The notes: generated from the letters alone by a model not told the origin. DNA of 64,000 nt from CAYTAU01 sp964442075 (GCA_964442075.1 CAYTWH010000011.1:32311-96310); one strand, 5' to 3'; numbered from the stretch's first letter, positions 45,569-55,185 are shown. Translations and numbers: made by a program.

Positions 45569-46366
45569 TCAGTTTTTATTAATAAAAATTTCAGGTTCTC
45601 TTCGTGTTGAACAATTTTCTAACAACCACTCACTACTACGTTTAACTAAATCATTGTCGTTCAATCTTGCATTGATAGGACATTCTTTAACGCAAGCACA
45701 ACATAAAATACATGTAGTCTTATTTGTAATAATTGTTTTATTTATTTGAATTGAATCTGTTGGGCACACAGAAACGCAAATCCCACATTTATCACATAAT
45801 GTATCTATTGTAACAGGTGAAATTTCTGGCATCACATCCAATGCTTTATAAGGATAATTTCCAGGAACAATGATTAATTTACTAATTTTATTATTATATA
45901 TAATATTTCGAATTTTAGTTCCTAATTCAGTTGCTTTGTTTAAATCATTTGTATCTGGTCGTCCTTGTGCAATAGGGAAAAGTTCAGAAGAAAAAGAATG
46001 CTCTCCAATAAATGATGCGGCTGCAAAAGGCATAAATCCTCTATCCTTAGCAATATCTCTCAATTCTATAAGTGAATCTTCATAATCTCTATTACCATAA
46101 ACAACAACTATAATAGTTGGTATGTTGTTCACGTTTAGTTTTTGCAAACGCTTTGTGGCATCAATAGGCACTCTACCACCATATACAGGTACACCTATTA
46201 TAACCAATTCATTATTGAATTCGTTAAAACTCTTACTATTAAATTTGCTTGATGTTAAATCAAAATGGGTTGTATTTTTAGGATTAATCCCAAGTGCAAT
46301 CGTTTCAACTATTCTTCTGGTTGTTTTTGTGGGAGAAAAATATACTAAGCTAATATTATTTATCAT
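45569..46366 (-). CDS. EFR1-type flavodoxin-ferredoxin fusion protein
   Basis: 265 residues. N-terminal flavodoxin fold with the FMN phosphate loop 'YFSPTKTTRRIVETIA' and 'IIGVPVYGGRVP'; C-terminal two [4Fe-4S] clusters: 'CDKCGICVSVCPTDSI' and 'CILCCACVKECPINAR'. It is a low-potential electron carrier for an unknown partner, known mainly from anaerobes, which suggests that the donor or host lives with little oxygen. It sits in the cassette array. Confidence 0.88.
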   Translation of the reverse strand: MINNISLVYFSPTKTTRRIVETIALGINPKNTTHFDLTSSKFNSKSFNEFNNELVIIGVPVYGGRVPIDATKRLQKLNVNNIPTIIVVVYGNRDYEDSLIELRDIAKDRGFMPFAAASFIGEHSFSSELFPIAQGRPDTNDLNKATELGTKIRNIIYNNKISKLIIVPGNYPYKALDVMPEISPVTIDTLCDKCGICVSVCPTDSIQINKTIITNKTTCILCCACVKECPINARLNDNDLVKRSSEWLLENCSTRREPEIFINKN

Positions 46367-46455
46367 ATCACTAAAGTTGTCTTAAATTGTAAAACTATGT
46401 TTATAATTTATTTTTGTTACCCTTATATATATCGTAGGTTGCATGTATATATTGC

Positions 46456-46508
46456 TGCCAACGCCCCTAATAGAACGCGTTTTTAATGCTTTTTAGGTTC
46501 TGTTGGGC
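46456..46508 (-). other. attC-like site K
   Basis: Minus strand GCCCAAC (perfect RYYYAAC)...GTTGGCA, 53 bases; CCTAA pairs with TTAGG inside. It begins five bases after the stop of the HEXXH lipoprotein gene. Related to site H. Confidence 0.65.
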
Positions 46509-46513
46509 ATTCG

Positions 46514-47812
46514 TTATTTTTTTGTCAACTTAAATTGTCCATCCATTCTATCTAGTTTCCAAGAATTGTTAAGTCTTAATTTCCAGCCTTTACCTGAAAC
46601 TAAAGTGTCTGATATAAACTCAGGGTAAGAAATTGTTACTTTGTTCCATTCAGGACTCAATAAAGCTCCACAACTATCAACTTCTAATATCCCCCAATTA
46701 TCAGTTATTCTTAAATTTGGATATACTGTTCCAAATGAATCTAAAGGCATAATATTAGATGGATCGAATCCAATATGCATATTTTCCAACCCAATTGAAA
46801 CTATACTATCTCCCAGAAATATGGCTTTGTATTTATCAATCTGTTCTTGTTTCCTAAATTCTCTTTGACTTTCAATTTCAATTATTGAATCAATTCCATA
46901 AATCGAACCTATCTGCTTTATTTTTTCTTTATTTAAGTCTTTAGAATCTACTCCGAAATATTCAGAGATAAAATCTGATAGATTTGTATTTTTATTTACT
47001 TTCAAATTCCATTTCTTATCTTTTTGCTGCATATAGTATCCATAAACTGGTATAGTGAAATAGGCAAAAGAACGAACAAATGTTGGTAAGGTATAAAACC
47101 AATCTATTCTTGAGATATAATGATTTTGTAAGTCCAGATTATTTCTTTGACTTAAAATTGAACCTGTGTATTCAGCCAGACCTTCAAGTATTTCTAAAGA
47201 GTTTTCGGCTTTACTTGCTTCAGGAAATAATTGATAACGATATTGTCGAAATAACAAAGCATTTTTAATATGATACTCAGGTTCATCAGAACTTAATGCT
47301 TTTTTCAATGCTTCAAGTTCTAATTTTAGATATATTCTACCTTCTTTAGAATCTAAATGAACACTTTGAATTTCAAATAAGGAATCAAATCCTATTAATG
47401 GTTGGATTCTATGAAACGATTCATGTATTAATAAACTCAATCGTTTTTCCTTTGTTTTAGGAAGAGGTAAAGCCACCATTGTCCACTGTTTCCCATTCCA
47501 ATCAGAAGCTGTATTAGCTATATTTATATTTTCAGGAAGTATCCCAACATACAAAGTTCCTCGTTTTTTTAAGAAACCAGCATCATCCTTTTCATTTGCA
47601 ATTATTGTGCGAGTATCCCTATTTACTAACATTATTGGACCTTCCAGAGAATAGTTCCATGTTTGACCATTTTCTTTTTCTAAGACTTCTTTTAATTCAG
47701 AAAATGCATTTATTGCCTGATTCCAATCATTTTCAGAAACTTCAATATTGTTCTTATTGCTATTACATCCAAAAAGTAATACAACAGTAAAAAGTAATAA
47801 AATAGTCCTCAT
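46514..47812 (-). CDS. Putative zinc-metallopeptidase lipoprotein
   Basis: 432 residues from the ATG at 47812. Lipobox 'TVVLLFGC' near residue 15. 'RLSLLIHESFHRIQPLIGF' contains HEXXH, and 'SLEILEGLAEYTG' some 70 residues later gives a candidate third ligand Glu (gluzincin-like). The C-terminal 100 residues are beta-rich. No named family recognised; peptidase activity is inferred from the motif only. The ATG is 22 bases after the GTT box of site L. It is the first gene of the array. Confidence 0.65.
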   Translation of the reverse strand: MRTILLLFTVVLLFGCNSNKNNIEVSENDWNQAINAFSELKEVLEKENGQTWNYSLEGPIMLVNRDTRTIIANEKDDAGFLKKRGTLYVGILPENINIANTASDWNGKQWTMVALPLPKTKEKRLSLLIHESFHRIQPLIGFDSLFEIQSVHLDSKEGRIYLKLELEALKKALSSDEPEYHIKNALLFRQYRYQLFPEASKAENSLEILEGLAEYTGSILSQRNNLDLQNHYISRIDWFYTLPTFVRSFAYFTIPVYGYYMQQKDKKWNLKVNKNTNLSDFISEYFGVDSKDLNKEKIKQIGSIYGIDSIIEIESQREFRKQEQIDKYKAIFLGDSIVSIGLENMHIGFDPSNIMPLDSFGTVYPNLRITDNWGILEVDSCGALLSPEWNKVTISYPEFISDTLVSGKGWKLRLNNSWKLDRMDGQFKLTKK

Positions 47813-47833
47813 AGTTGCTGTTTTTATAATGAT

Positions 47834-47895
47834 GCCCAACACTCCACTAAAATGCGTAGTGTTTCTTATTTATACTATAGCTACAAGTGTTTATT
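47834..47895 (-). other. attC-like site L
   Basis: Minus strand AATAAAC...GTTGGGC (perfect GTTRRRY), 62 bases. AACACT/AGTGTT ends and an inner CACTA/TAGTG hairpin. Nearly identical to S2. Confidence 0.65.
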
Positions 47896-48008
47896 TCACA
47901 AATATAACAAAAAAGGAGAAAACTCTCCTTTTAAATTTATAATTTGTGTATCCGCTAAACTGTTTATAACATCTAAGCGGGTTTTTTAAATAATTTTAGG
48001 CATTTCTT
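47873..48008. repeat. Array leader repeat, copy 2
   Basis: 136 bases matching 45276-45412, with the terminator-like hairpin at 47911-47932 and a decayed form of the 13-bp hairpin at 47952-47980. The rest of the 47813-48164 spacer has no gene. Confidence 0.85.
47911..47932 (-). terminator. Terminator-like hairpin AAAAGGAGA-AAAC-TCTCCTTTT
   Basis: 9-bp stem followed by a T-rich stretch on the minus strand; copy of 45315-45336. Confidence 0.65.
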
Positions 48009-48135
48009 AACTATATCACGAAAGTGAAAAACAATTGTATGAAAAAGATGTTAAAAAAAAATTCATGAACATATAAGCACAAACTAAAAATGGTTCTGTA
48101 ACTAAAAGAAAGTTTTATTCTCTCTTTTATTTTTT

Positions 48136-48143
48136 TACTTTTG
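48136..48143 (+). promoter_or_regulatory. Bacteroidota -7 promoter box of the DUF4190 gene
   Basis: TACTTTTG, a perfect TAnnTTTG, 21 bases before the ATG at 48165. The -33 region is only T-rich. Confidence 0.5.
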
Positions 48144-48164
48144 TTATACCATTAAAGTATAAAA

Positions 48165-48830
48165 ATGAAAATAAGAAAAATTCCTCTCATTATTTCTTTA
48201 GCAATCATTATCGGACAATTTCTCACTTCATGCAACACCTCCCTTGATGTAGTAAAAAGAAAACATGCTCATGGGTATTATGTGGACATTTCGAACAAGA
48301 TAAAAAATAATAATGACAAAAATAAAACCGCCAACAACTATAATACAAGCAATACAACAAAAAAAAACACTACAAACAAACTAGCAATGCTCAATGATGA
48401 TATATCATTAATTGCATCAAATGATTTTACAAACACACCTTCTATTGAAACTGCATTGGCAAATAATTCTGAATCGATAGAACTTGTTATAGATCCAGAA
48501 CCTGTTAATTACAAAAAATATAATAAAAAGATTCTCTTCAAAAATCTATTGCCTTCCGGACGTCCAAAAAAAGTACCCGGACTTGGGATTGCATCGCTTG
48601 TGCTTGGTATTTTTAGCATATTATCTATACTGTTTTTGGGGTTTCTTTCAATTTTATTTGCAATATTAGCTATAGTATTTGGTGCTGTTGCTAACTCAAA
48701 AATCAGGAATAACCCCAATGAATATAGAGGTCGGGGATTTGGCATTGCAGGAATTGTTTTAGGTATTATAACTCTTGTGCTAATTTTTCTTCTAATATTA
48801 CTTGTACTTGCATTGCTTATGGCTATGTAA
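48165..48830 (+). CDS. DUF4190 membrane lipoprotein
   Basis: 221 residues. Lipobox 'IIGQFLTSC' near residue 23, an Asn/Lys/Thr-rich linker (residues 43-75), then a DUF4190-type double-hairpin membrane domain: 'GLGIASLVLGIFSILSILFL' and 'GRGFGIAGIVLGIITLVLIF' with a polar loop 'NSKIRNNPNEYR'. Function unknown. It is the only plus-strand gene between the array and region 4 and lies between a gene 3' end and its leader repeat, so it may be an insertion. Confidence 0.8.
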   Translation: MKIRKIPLIISLAIIIGQFLTSCNTSLDVVKRKHAHGYYVDISNKIKNNNDKNKTANNYNTSNTTKKNTTNKLAMLNDDISLIASNDFTNTPSIETALANNSESIELVIDPEPVNYKKYNKKILFKNLLPSGRPKKVPGLGIASLVLGIFSILSILFLGFLSILFAILAIVFGAVANSKIRNNPNEYRGRGFGIAGIVLGIITLVLIFLLILLVLALLMAM

Positions 48831-48864
48831 TAATATATGTCGCAGATTCTTAATTAGTATATAA

Positions 48865-50109
48865 CTACTCAATTTTATACTTATACAATTTCATTAAATC
48901 TAAGATATCGGTTTTGCGATATAAGAAATATATATGGTTGTTGTTAACTTTTATTTTGTCAACAAATATAAAACTGGGTATTACAATGCTTTTTCCCAGC
49001 TTGCCTGTATTAAGATTTATTTCGTAAAGCGTTGAAACTCCATTTTTTTTAAAAAGTGTATAAACCTTAGCCATTGCATTGTCTACATACAGTTCTTCTT
49101 TCCAGTGAGGCTTATTATGAAAATTCATTGTAATTTCATTAATTAACTCACCCTTTTCGTTATAAAATTCCATTAAGGAATCAACATAATTAAAAATACA
49201 AATTCTATCTTTTATCTTTACCAATGGAGCAAAAATAGGGTCGAAAAAACACATTTTTTCAAAACGCAAATCGGCTTCTGTTGGTGCTTTTGCTCCCATT
49301 GCATGAAACCTGTCTCTATCGGCCAACATTCTAAGTCCTACTTCATCTGCAATAATCCTTAATTCCGAAATAGTAGTGTCTTCAGGATTCCCTATATAAT
49401 ATGTCAACACCTGATTGTTGTAGTAATATTGTTTTAAATAATATTTATTATTCATTTCGGCAATGCACGGAGATAATGCTTCTTTAAATTCTTTTGGAGA
49501 AACAGGGTAAAGCAATTTTATTTTAGTTGAATCATAATGTATCTGATATGCTTTCTGCTTTGTAATTAGATGAATATTATCTGTACAATCTTTATAAAAT
49601 GTTCCTTCAACATCAATATGCTGTGTGCAAATTGTATCGCCAAAATTATTTATTATAACCAACCATGGATTAATTTTTTCTTTATATCGATATGCAAATA
49701 ATAATAGGTTGTTGTTAATAAATTCATAATCCGAAACGTCGTAAAGCTTTTTTGCAACCAGATTAACAGGTTTTCTAACACCTACAACAGCTTCGGGAAG
49801 AATATTAATTTTTTCTTCCATTACAATATCTATTCTTTGATTTTTAGCTTTCCTTATTAAAATATTCTGATTTTCATATTGTGTATGAGAAAAAATAAGT
49901 TCAACATTTTCATTATTAAGTATTATTGAATAATACCCGTTTTTATCAGAAACCGAACCTTTCTGTTTTTCTTTAACTATAACATGAGCTCCACTAATAG
50001 GTGTGTTTGTTTTTTTATTTATAATATAACCCGTAATAATAAAAGAATTTTGAGCACTAATGTTTAAGCTTAAAACAACAAGCAATAATATTTTTATAAA
50101 ATTTCTCAT
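48865..50109 (-). CDS. Secreted protein with CarboxypepD_reg-like domain
   Basis: 414 residues. Signal peptide to 'LSLNISAQN', then a carboxypeptidase-regulatory-like domain (residues 22-95: 'TGYIINKKTNTPISGAHVIV', 'GSVSDKNGYYSIIL'), and a 310-residue beta-rich part resembling six-bladed propeller proteins of Bacteroidota ('INPWLVIINNFGDTICTQHI', 'FFDPIFAPLVKIKDRICIF'). No TonB plug follows, so it is not a SusC receptor. Its last 43 bases are duplicated at 45421-45463. Confidence 0.75.
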   Translation of the reverse strand: MRNFIKILLLVVLSLNISAQNSFIITGYIINKKTNTPISGAHVIVKEKQKGSVSDKNGYYSIILNNENVELIFSHTQYENQNILIRKAKNQRIDIVMEEKINILPEAVVGVRKPVNLVAKKLYDVSDYEFINNNLLLFAYRYKEKINPWLVIINNFGDTICTQHIDVEGTFYKDCTDNIHLITKQKAYQIHYDSTKIKLLYPVSPKEFKEALSPCIAEMNNKYYLKQYYYNNQVLTYYIGNPEDTTISELRIIADEVGLRMLADRDRFHAMGAKAPTEADLRFEKMCFFDPIFAPLVKIKDRICIFNYVDSLMEFYNEKGELINEITMNFHNKPHWKEELYVDNAMAKVYTLFKKNGVSTLYEINLNTGKLGKSIVIPSFIFVDKIKVNNNHIYFLYRKTDILDLMKLYKYKIE

Positions 50110-50163
50110 TAAAGAAAATAAGGCAATTTAATTCATTCGGTTCTATATAATATAATCTGCATC

Positions 50164-50195
50164 ACTTTTGACTTTTGGCTTTTGGCTTTTGGCTT
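50164..50195. repeat. Short tandem repeat of cttttgg units
   Basis: Four imperfect copies of '(g)cttttgg/acttttgg' in the spacer between two minus-strand genes. Low-complexity, no function inferred. Confidence 0.7.
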
Positions 50196-50209
50196 ATATA
50201 TAGATGCCG

Positions 50210-50668
50210 CTATTTTTCAATTTCCCCAAGATACATCTTGAAAAACCCACAATTATTTTCATAAGATTTTTCAGCTACACTTAAGCCCATTTCTGCAGCA
50301 CGTTTTATATCTATACATGAAAATTTTGTAAATCTAAATCTGGCTCTCGCCAAACCTCTGTTATAATAAGCTTCGGGAATTGTTGAATCTATTCTAATTG
50401 ATTTGTTGTAATCACTTATAGCATCGGGGAAAAGACCAAGTTTTGCGTACATCACTCCCCTATTCAGATGTGCATGTGCATTATTGTTGTTAGCATTTAT
50501 TTCTTGAGAATAATTGTAAATATTATCTTTAATTGCTTTGCGTTGTTCTATAGTAAGTTCTCTGTTGAAAGTTCCTTCAAGATCAAAATCCTTATTTTGT
50601 GAAATACCAATATTTGCTAACAATAAGCAAATTAATAGTGATGGAAATAGCTTTTTTATTTTTTGCAT
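50210..50668 (-). CDS. Periplasmic TPR protein
   Basis: 152 residues with a signal peptide ('SLLICLLLANIGISQN') and two TPR units ('NAHAHLNRGVMYAKLGLFPD' and 'IPEAYYNRGLARARFRFTKF'). Its ATG overlaps the end of the CAP/OmpA gene by 13 bases, so the two are translationally linked and likely act together at the envelope. Confidence 0.8.
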   Translation of the reverse strand: MQKIKKLFPSLLICLLLANIGISQNKDFDLEGTFNRELTIEQRKAIKDNIYNYSQEINANNNNAHAHLNRGVMYAKLGLFPDAISDYNKSIRIDSTIPEAYYNRGLARARFRFTKFSCIDIKRAAEMGLSVAEKSYENNCGFFKMYLGEIEK

Positions 50669-53106
50669 GATTTACAATAATGCTCTTTAACAATTGTATT
50701 TTCCAATACTTGCATTGAAAATTTAGAACCATCAAAAAGCTCACAATATCTTTCCGGATTTAGTGCATATGCTCGTTTGGTAGCACTTACAAACCTGTTA
50801 GATGTAATTCGTACCGGAGAACGACTACATAATGATAGATATAAATATACTAATTCTTCAAAAACTACTTTGCGTTCAACAAAAGGTCCTAATAATTTTG
50901 CTGCAAACTCATAATCTTCTTGCCTCATAAAAACATAAGCAAGTTTCAATGAATTTTGCCAGTTCGATTCTTCAAGGTCAACAATATTTTTAACTCTTTC
51001 AAGGCTTTTTTCTAATAATTCTTTTGGAGGATTATCCATTGCATATATTGATTCCATCACTGTAAACTGATATTCCAAATTAAGCATATCAACAGTTTCT
51101 TTGCTTAGTGTAGTTTCATATAATGCATCAATTACTGCCTGAATTTCTGCAATCTTTTCAGCATTTTCAATTTTGGCATAAACAAAATTACAATATAGTT
51201 CGTTAAACCTTATATAAACATTTGAACGGTCAAGCTGATACAATTCACTTACTCTCTTGCAACAATCTTCACTAATACTTTCATCATCAACATATCTTTC
51301 AAGCCAAAGCTTGTTCATTAATAATCCTGCAAATGAAGCATTCTCGGGAATTTCCATTGTTGTAACTGCTTTAGAGTTAAAATCACCAGCTACAATTTTT
51401 TTAAATATATATTTTTGTATTGATAATGCTTTTACTTTATCAAAATCTTTAACAGCGTTATTAAACATTTTTACAACATAAGCCTGTTCTTTGTCTCCCT
51501 CAATATCATAAGTTATTTCCATTTCAAGACTGGCATATCGGTGATTTTTTAAAAGATATTCCATTTTTTCTCCAAGACCATTCTCTTTGATATACGTTTG
51601 TGCTTCTTTAATGCTCATAGAAGCAATATTTTCATATTCAGTACCACTAACATCTCTTACAAATTCATCCCAGTTTTCGCTTGTTGAAATACTTGTTTTT
51701 TTGATATTAGACTTTTGTCTGCTACTTAATGCTTTTATAATGCTTTCTGCTCTTTTTCTCTGTAGCATTTCATTTTGCGATTCTGTACCTTCTATTGATG
51801 AATATGCATGTATTTTAAGTTCATTGATAATAAATTCCGGTTCATTTAATAACTCTAAAAACGGTTCAATATCTTTCTTTTCGTATGTATATTTTGATTG
51901 GTCAAAAGGGATTTTAAAAGTCAATGCTGTAGAAGTTGCTGAAGGCTTATATTCAGAATCAATACCAAAAGTAACTGTATCGGCTAAAAGATCAATTGGA
52001 TTTGCATATTCAATATCACCCTTAAGATCAAAATAAGGATGAATATTTCTGCAAACGTGTTTATTTTGAATAATTACAAGGTTTAACTCATATTCATCTT
52101 CTCGTAAGTCTATTAGTTTTTTTGGAAACTTACCAATAAGAACATCTATTTTTCTCTTTCTTTCATATTTATCGGTAATCATATTCTTTTTAAACATTTT
52201 TGTACTCCAAAGTTTTTTGGTAGGAATTCCTTTTATTGAATTCCTGTTATCAACAATATTAGCGCCTATGCAAGGATATTGAATTTTTCTCACCACATCA
52301 ACTGCAATACCATCTTTTGGGTTTTTCATAATACGCTTAAAGGCTTTTAGGTCATCATACTTGAAATAAATCATTCCATCTTTTACATAAACTCCTTTTT
52401 GTAGTTCTTCAATATTTTTAAACTTCGCACATTTTTTGCAAATTTTAACATCTATAGGTTTTAATCCGTGTTTTTTCTTTGTAAACGGTACATCTAATTC
52501 ATCACGCCTGTCGGCACCTTCATTAAAAGATAAGTAATTCCCAAAAACAAAAGATACGTATATTTTTTTGCCATCATAATCCATTGATGAACCCATTCCA
52601 ACAAAAATGTAATCGGGACTTTCAATCACTAATTTTGTTTTATTACTGTTCATCCATTTAAAAAACAATTCATCGGCAAGTCCTTTATAATTATAATAAG
52701 TTGTTCCTTTTTTAAGAGTCATTTTTCTAACTAACTCTTTACCTATGCCAGAGCCTCCGTAATAAATTAATCGCGATTTTGTGTCTTTCTTTTTGCCTGT
52801 TTGATATATTATAGCCTCTTCATTAGTTGACATATATTCGCTTTGATCTTCAGCAGCATTAGTTAAAGTATTATTAACAACAATACTATCTAATCCATTT
52901 TTATATCTATGAGCATTAATATTGTTTAAAAGTATTTCATGAAACAATTCTGTTTTGAAATCTTCCACATCAATTACTTCATAAAACCTTAATGTATCTT
53001 TCTTATCAACATCTTCGTCATCATAAAACTGTGCAGATACCGGCATGAAAATGGATGATAATAATATGAAACAAAATACTTTAAGCCAATATTTTTGTCT
53101 GTTCAT
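50656..53106 (-). CDS. Secreted protein with CAP-like and OmpA-like domains
   Basis: 816 residues. Signal peptide, then a CAP/SCP-like segment (residues 50-190; 'LLNNINAHRYKNGLDSIVVN', 'AAEDQSEYMSTNEE'). A divergent OmpA-like peptidoglycan-binding region follows near 430-470 ('IHAYSSIEGTESQNEMLQRK', 'RAESIIKAL'). The last 250 residues are helical and TPR-like, ending in 'KEHYCKSCKK'. It probably bridges outer membrane and cell wall. Domain calls are by pattern only. Confidence 0.65.
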   Translation of the reverse strand: MNRQKYWLKVFCFILLSSIFMPVSAQFYDDEDVDKKDTLRFYEVIDVEDFKTELFHEILLNNINAHRYKNGLDSIVVNNTLTNAAEDQSEYMSTNEEAIIYQTGKKKDTKSRLIYYGGSGIGKELVRKMTLKKGTTYYNYKGLADELFFKWMNSNKTKLVIESPDYIFVGMGSSMDYDGKKIYVSFVFGNYLSFNEGADRRDELDVPFTKKKHGLKPIDVKICKKCAKFKNIEELQKGVYVKDGMIYFKYDDLKAFKRIMKNPKDGIAVDVVRKIQYPCIGANIVDNRNSIKGIPTKKLWSTKMFKKNMITDKYERKRKIDVLIGKFPKKLIDLREDEYELNLVIIQNKHVCRNIHPYFDLKGDIEYANPIDLLADTVTFGIDSEYKPSATSTALTFKIPFDQSKYTYEKKDIEPFLELLNEPEFIINELKIHAYSSIEGTESQNEMLQRKRAESIIKALSSRQKSNIKKTSISTSENWDEFVRDVSGTEYENIASMSIKEAQTYIKENGLGEKMEYLLKNHRYASLEMEITYDIEGDKEQAYVVKMFNNAVKDFDKVKALSIQKYIFKKIVAGDFNSKAVTTMEIPENASFAGLLMNKLWLERYVDDESISEDCCKRVSELYQLDRSNVYIRFNELYCNFVYAKIENAEKIAEIQAVIDALYETTLSKETVDMLNLEYQFTVMESIYAMDNPPKELLEKSLERVKNIVDLEESNWQNSLKLAYVFMRQEDYEFAAKLLGPFVERKVVFEELVYLYLSLCSRSPVRITSNRFVSATKRAYALNPERYCELFDGSKFSMQVLENTIVKEHYCKSCKK

Positions 53107-53283
53107 GCCGCTTAATTGTAGTTAATTATTTGTGCTTACAAAATAGTAATTTTTAAGCTAACTCAAGGTAAAATAAAAATAAAAATATTAATTTATTATA
53201 AACAGCTTAAATTCTTTGCAATAAAAGAGGTGGTCTTATTTGGTAAAGTTAAGATTGTGAAAGATTAGGTTTTACTTTTAAAG

Positions 53284-55185
53284 TTAATATGCCCTTTGGT
53301 TTTTTCCTTCAATAAAATTAATAAATGATGTATTTACAACTTTATTTCCGCCCGGAGTAGGATAATTTCCTGTAAAATACCAGTCTCCTTTATTATTTGG
53401 ACATGCCTGATGTAGATTTTCAATTGATTGATATACGATTTTCACCTTTGCTTTAATATCTTTCACCTTTAACATTTTAGCAATTTTATCTGATATTTGT
53501 TCAGGGGTAAAAGGCTTGTAAATTTCTTTCACATAATTCACCATCTGTTCTTTTGGAAGATTTTGCTGCGATTTAGATTTTTTATAAACCTCATTTATTA
53601 TATTTTCATTATCTGTTTCTTTAAGTAACTCAATGGCTGCCTTAAAAGCAATAAAATCGCTAAGTTTAGCCATATCAATTCCATAGCAATCAGGATAACG
53701 TAATTGTGGTGCAGATGAAACAATTACAATGCACTTTGGGTTAAGTCTGTCCAAAATTCTTATAATACTATGTTTTAAAGTTGTACCACGTACAATAGAA
53801 TCGTCAATTATTACAAGATTATCTACTCCCTTATTTACTGTTCCGTATGTTATATCGTAAACATGCTCTACAAGGTTATTTCTGCTATTATCATCGGCTA
53901 TAAATGTTCTAAGTTTTACATCTTTGACAGCTATTTTTTCAACACGCGGTCGCATGCTGATAATTTCTGCTAATTCTTCTTTTGTAAAATTATTATCCTT
54001 TTTAAGTATTTTTTTCTTCTTAACTTCAATCAAATAATCTTCCACTCCTTTTACCATTCCCAAAAAAGCAGTTTCGGCAGTATTCGGGATATATGAGAAT
54101 ACTGCATTTTTTACATCTTTTTTAATTACTTTTAAAATGGTTGGAGTAAGTAATTCTCCAAGTTTTTTTCTTTCTTTATATATTTCACAATCGCTTCCGC
54201 GAGAAAAATAAATGCGTTCAAAAGAACAACTTTGTATTTTTTGTGGTATTCTAATTTCTTTTTCACTTATTTCTCCATTCTTCTTGATTATAACAGCATA
54301 GCCCGGCCTAACTTCTTTTACATTATCATAAGACACATTTAATACTGTCTGTATAACAGGTCTTTCAGATGCTACTACGGCTATCTCATCATCATGATAA
54401 TAATATGCAGGACGAATTCCCCACGGATCACGCATTACAAAAGCATCCCCATGCCCCAGAGTTCCAGTAATAGCATAACCTCCATCCCATCTTGCACTTG
54501 AATTTTGCAATATTTTTTGCAAATCAATATTATCTTCAATTAGCGGTGATATTTCGTTGTTTGAAAAGCCTTCATTTTTATATTGTTTGAAAAGCATTTG
54601 ATTTTCTTCATCAAGATAATATCCAACTTTCTCAAGTATTGTAACTGTATCATTAAATTCTTTTGGATGTTGCCCCATATCAACAAGTATCTGGAATAAC
54701 TCATCAACATTGGTAAGATTAAAATTACCTGCCATTACCAGATTCCGCGATTTCCAATTGTTAGTACGCATTACCGGATGAACGTAATCAAGGCTATTTC
54801 TTCCAAAAGTTCCATAGCGTAAATGACCAAGGTAAAGTTCGCCTGCAAATGGCAAATTATCTTTAGACCATTTTGGATCTTTTAATAATGATGCGTTTTT
54901 TCCTTCGTATCTACTAAATTGAGAATTTATATTATCAAAAATATCATTTATTGGTGTTGATGAATTTGAACGTTCACGATGAATATATGGTTGCCCTGGG
55001 TTTTGATCTAATTTTAAACATACTGCTCCTGCCCCATCCTGTCCTCTGTTATGTTGTTTTTCCATAAGCAGATATAACTTATGAAATCCATACATCCATG
55101 AACCGTATTTTGCCTGATAATATTCAAGAGGTTTAAGCAACCTTACTAAAACTATTCCACATTCATGTTTTATTGCATCACTCAT
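53284..55185 (-). CDS. Amidophosphoribosyltransferase-like protein
   Basis: 633 residues from the ATG at 55185. A type 2 glutamine amidotransferase domain with nucleophile Cys in 'DAIKHECGIVLVRLL' and 'LMEKQHNRGQDGAGAVC', then a phosphoribosyltransferase domain with the PRPP loop 'VIIDDSIVRGTTLKHSI'. PurF makes phosphoribosylamine in purine synthesis. This protein is some 130 residues longer than standard PurF, with long inserts after residue 60 and in the PRTase part, a form found in Bacteroidota. No other de novo purine genes adjoin. Confidence 0.85.
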   Translation of the reverse strand: MSDAIKHECGIVLVRLLKPLEYYQAKYGSWMYGFHKLYLLMEKQHNRGQDGAGAVCLKLDQNPGQPYIHRERSNSSTPINDIFDNINSQFSRYEGKNASLLKDPKWSKDNLPFAGELYLGHLRYGTFGRNSLDYVHPVMRTNNWKSRNLVMAGNFNLTNVDELFQILVDMGQHPKEFNDTVTILEKVGYYLDEENQMLFKQYKNEGFSNNEISPLIEDNIDLQKILQNSSARWDGGYAITGTLGHGDAFVMRDPWGIRPAYYYHDDEIAVVASERPVIQTVLNVSYDNVKEVRPGYAVIIKKNGEISEKEIRIPQKIQSCSFERIYFSRGSDCEIYKERKKLGELLTPTILKVIKKDVKNAVFSYIPNTAETAFLGMVKGVEDYLIEVKKKKILKKDNNFTKEELAEIISMRPRVEKIAVKDVKLRTFIADDNSRNNLVEHVYDITYGTVNKGVDNLVIIDDSIVRGTTLKHSIIRILDRLNPKCIVIVSSAPQLRYPDCYGIDMAKLSDFIAFKAAIELLKETDNENIINEVYKKSKSQQNLPKEQMVNYVKEIYKPFTPEQISDKIAKMLKVKDIKAKVKIVYQSIENLHQACPNNKGDWYFTGNYPTPGGNKVVNTSFINFIEGKNQRAY

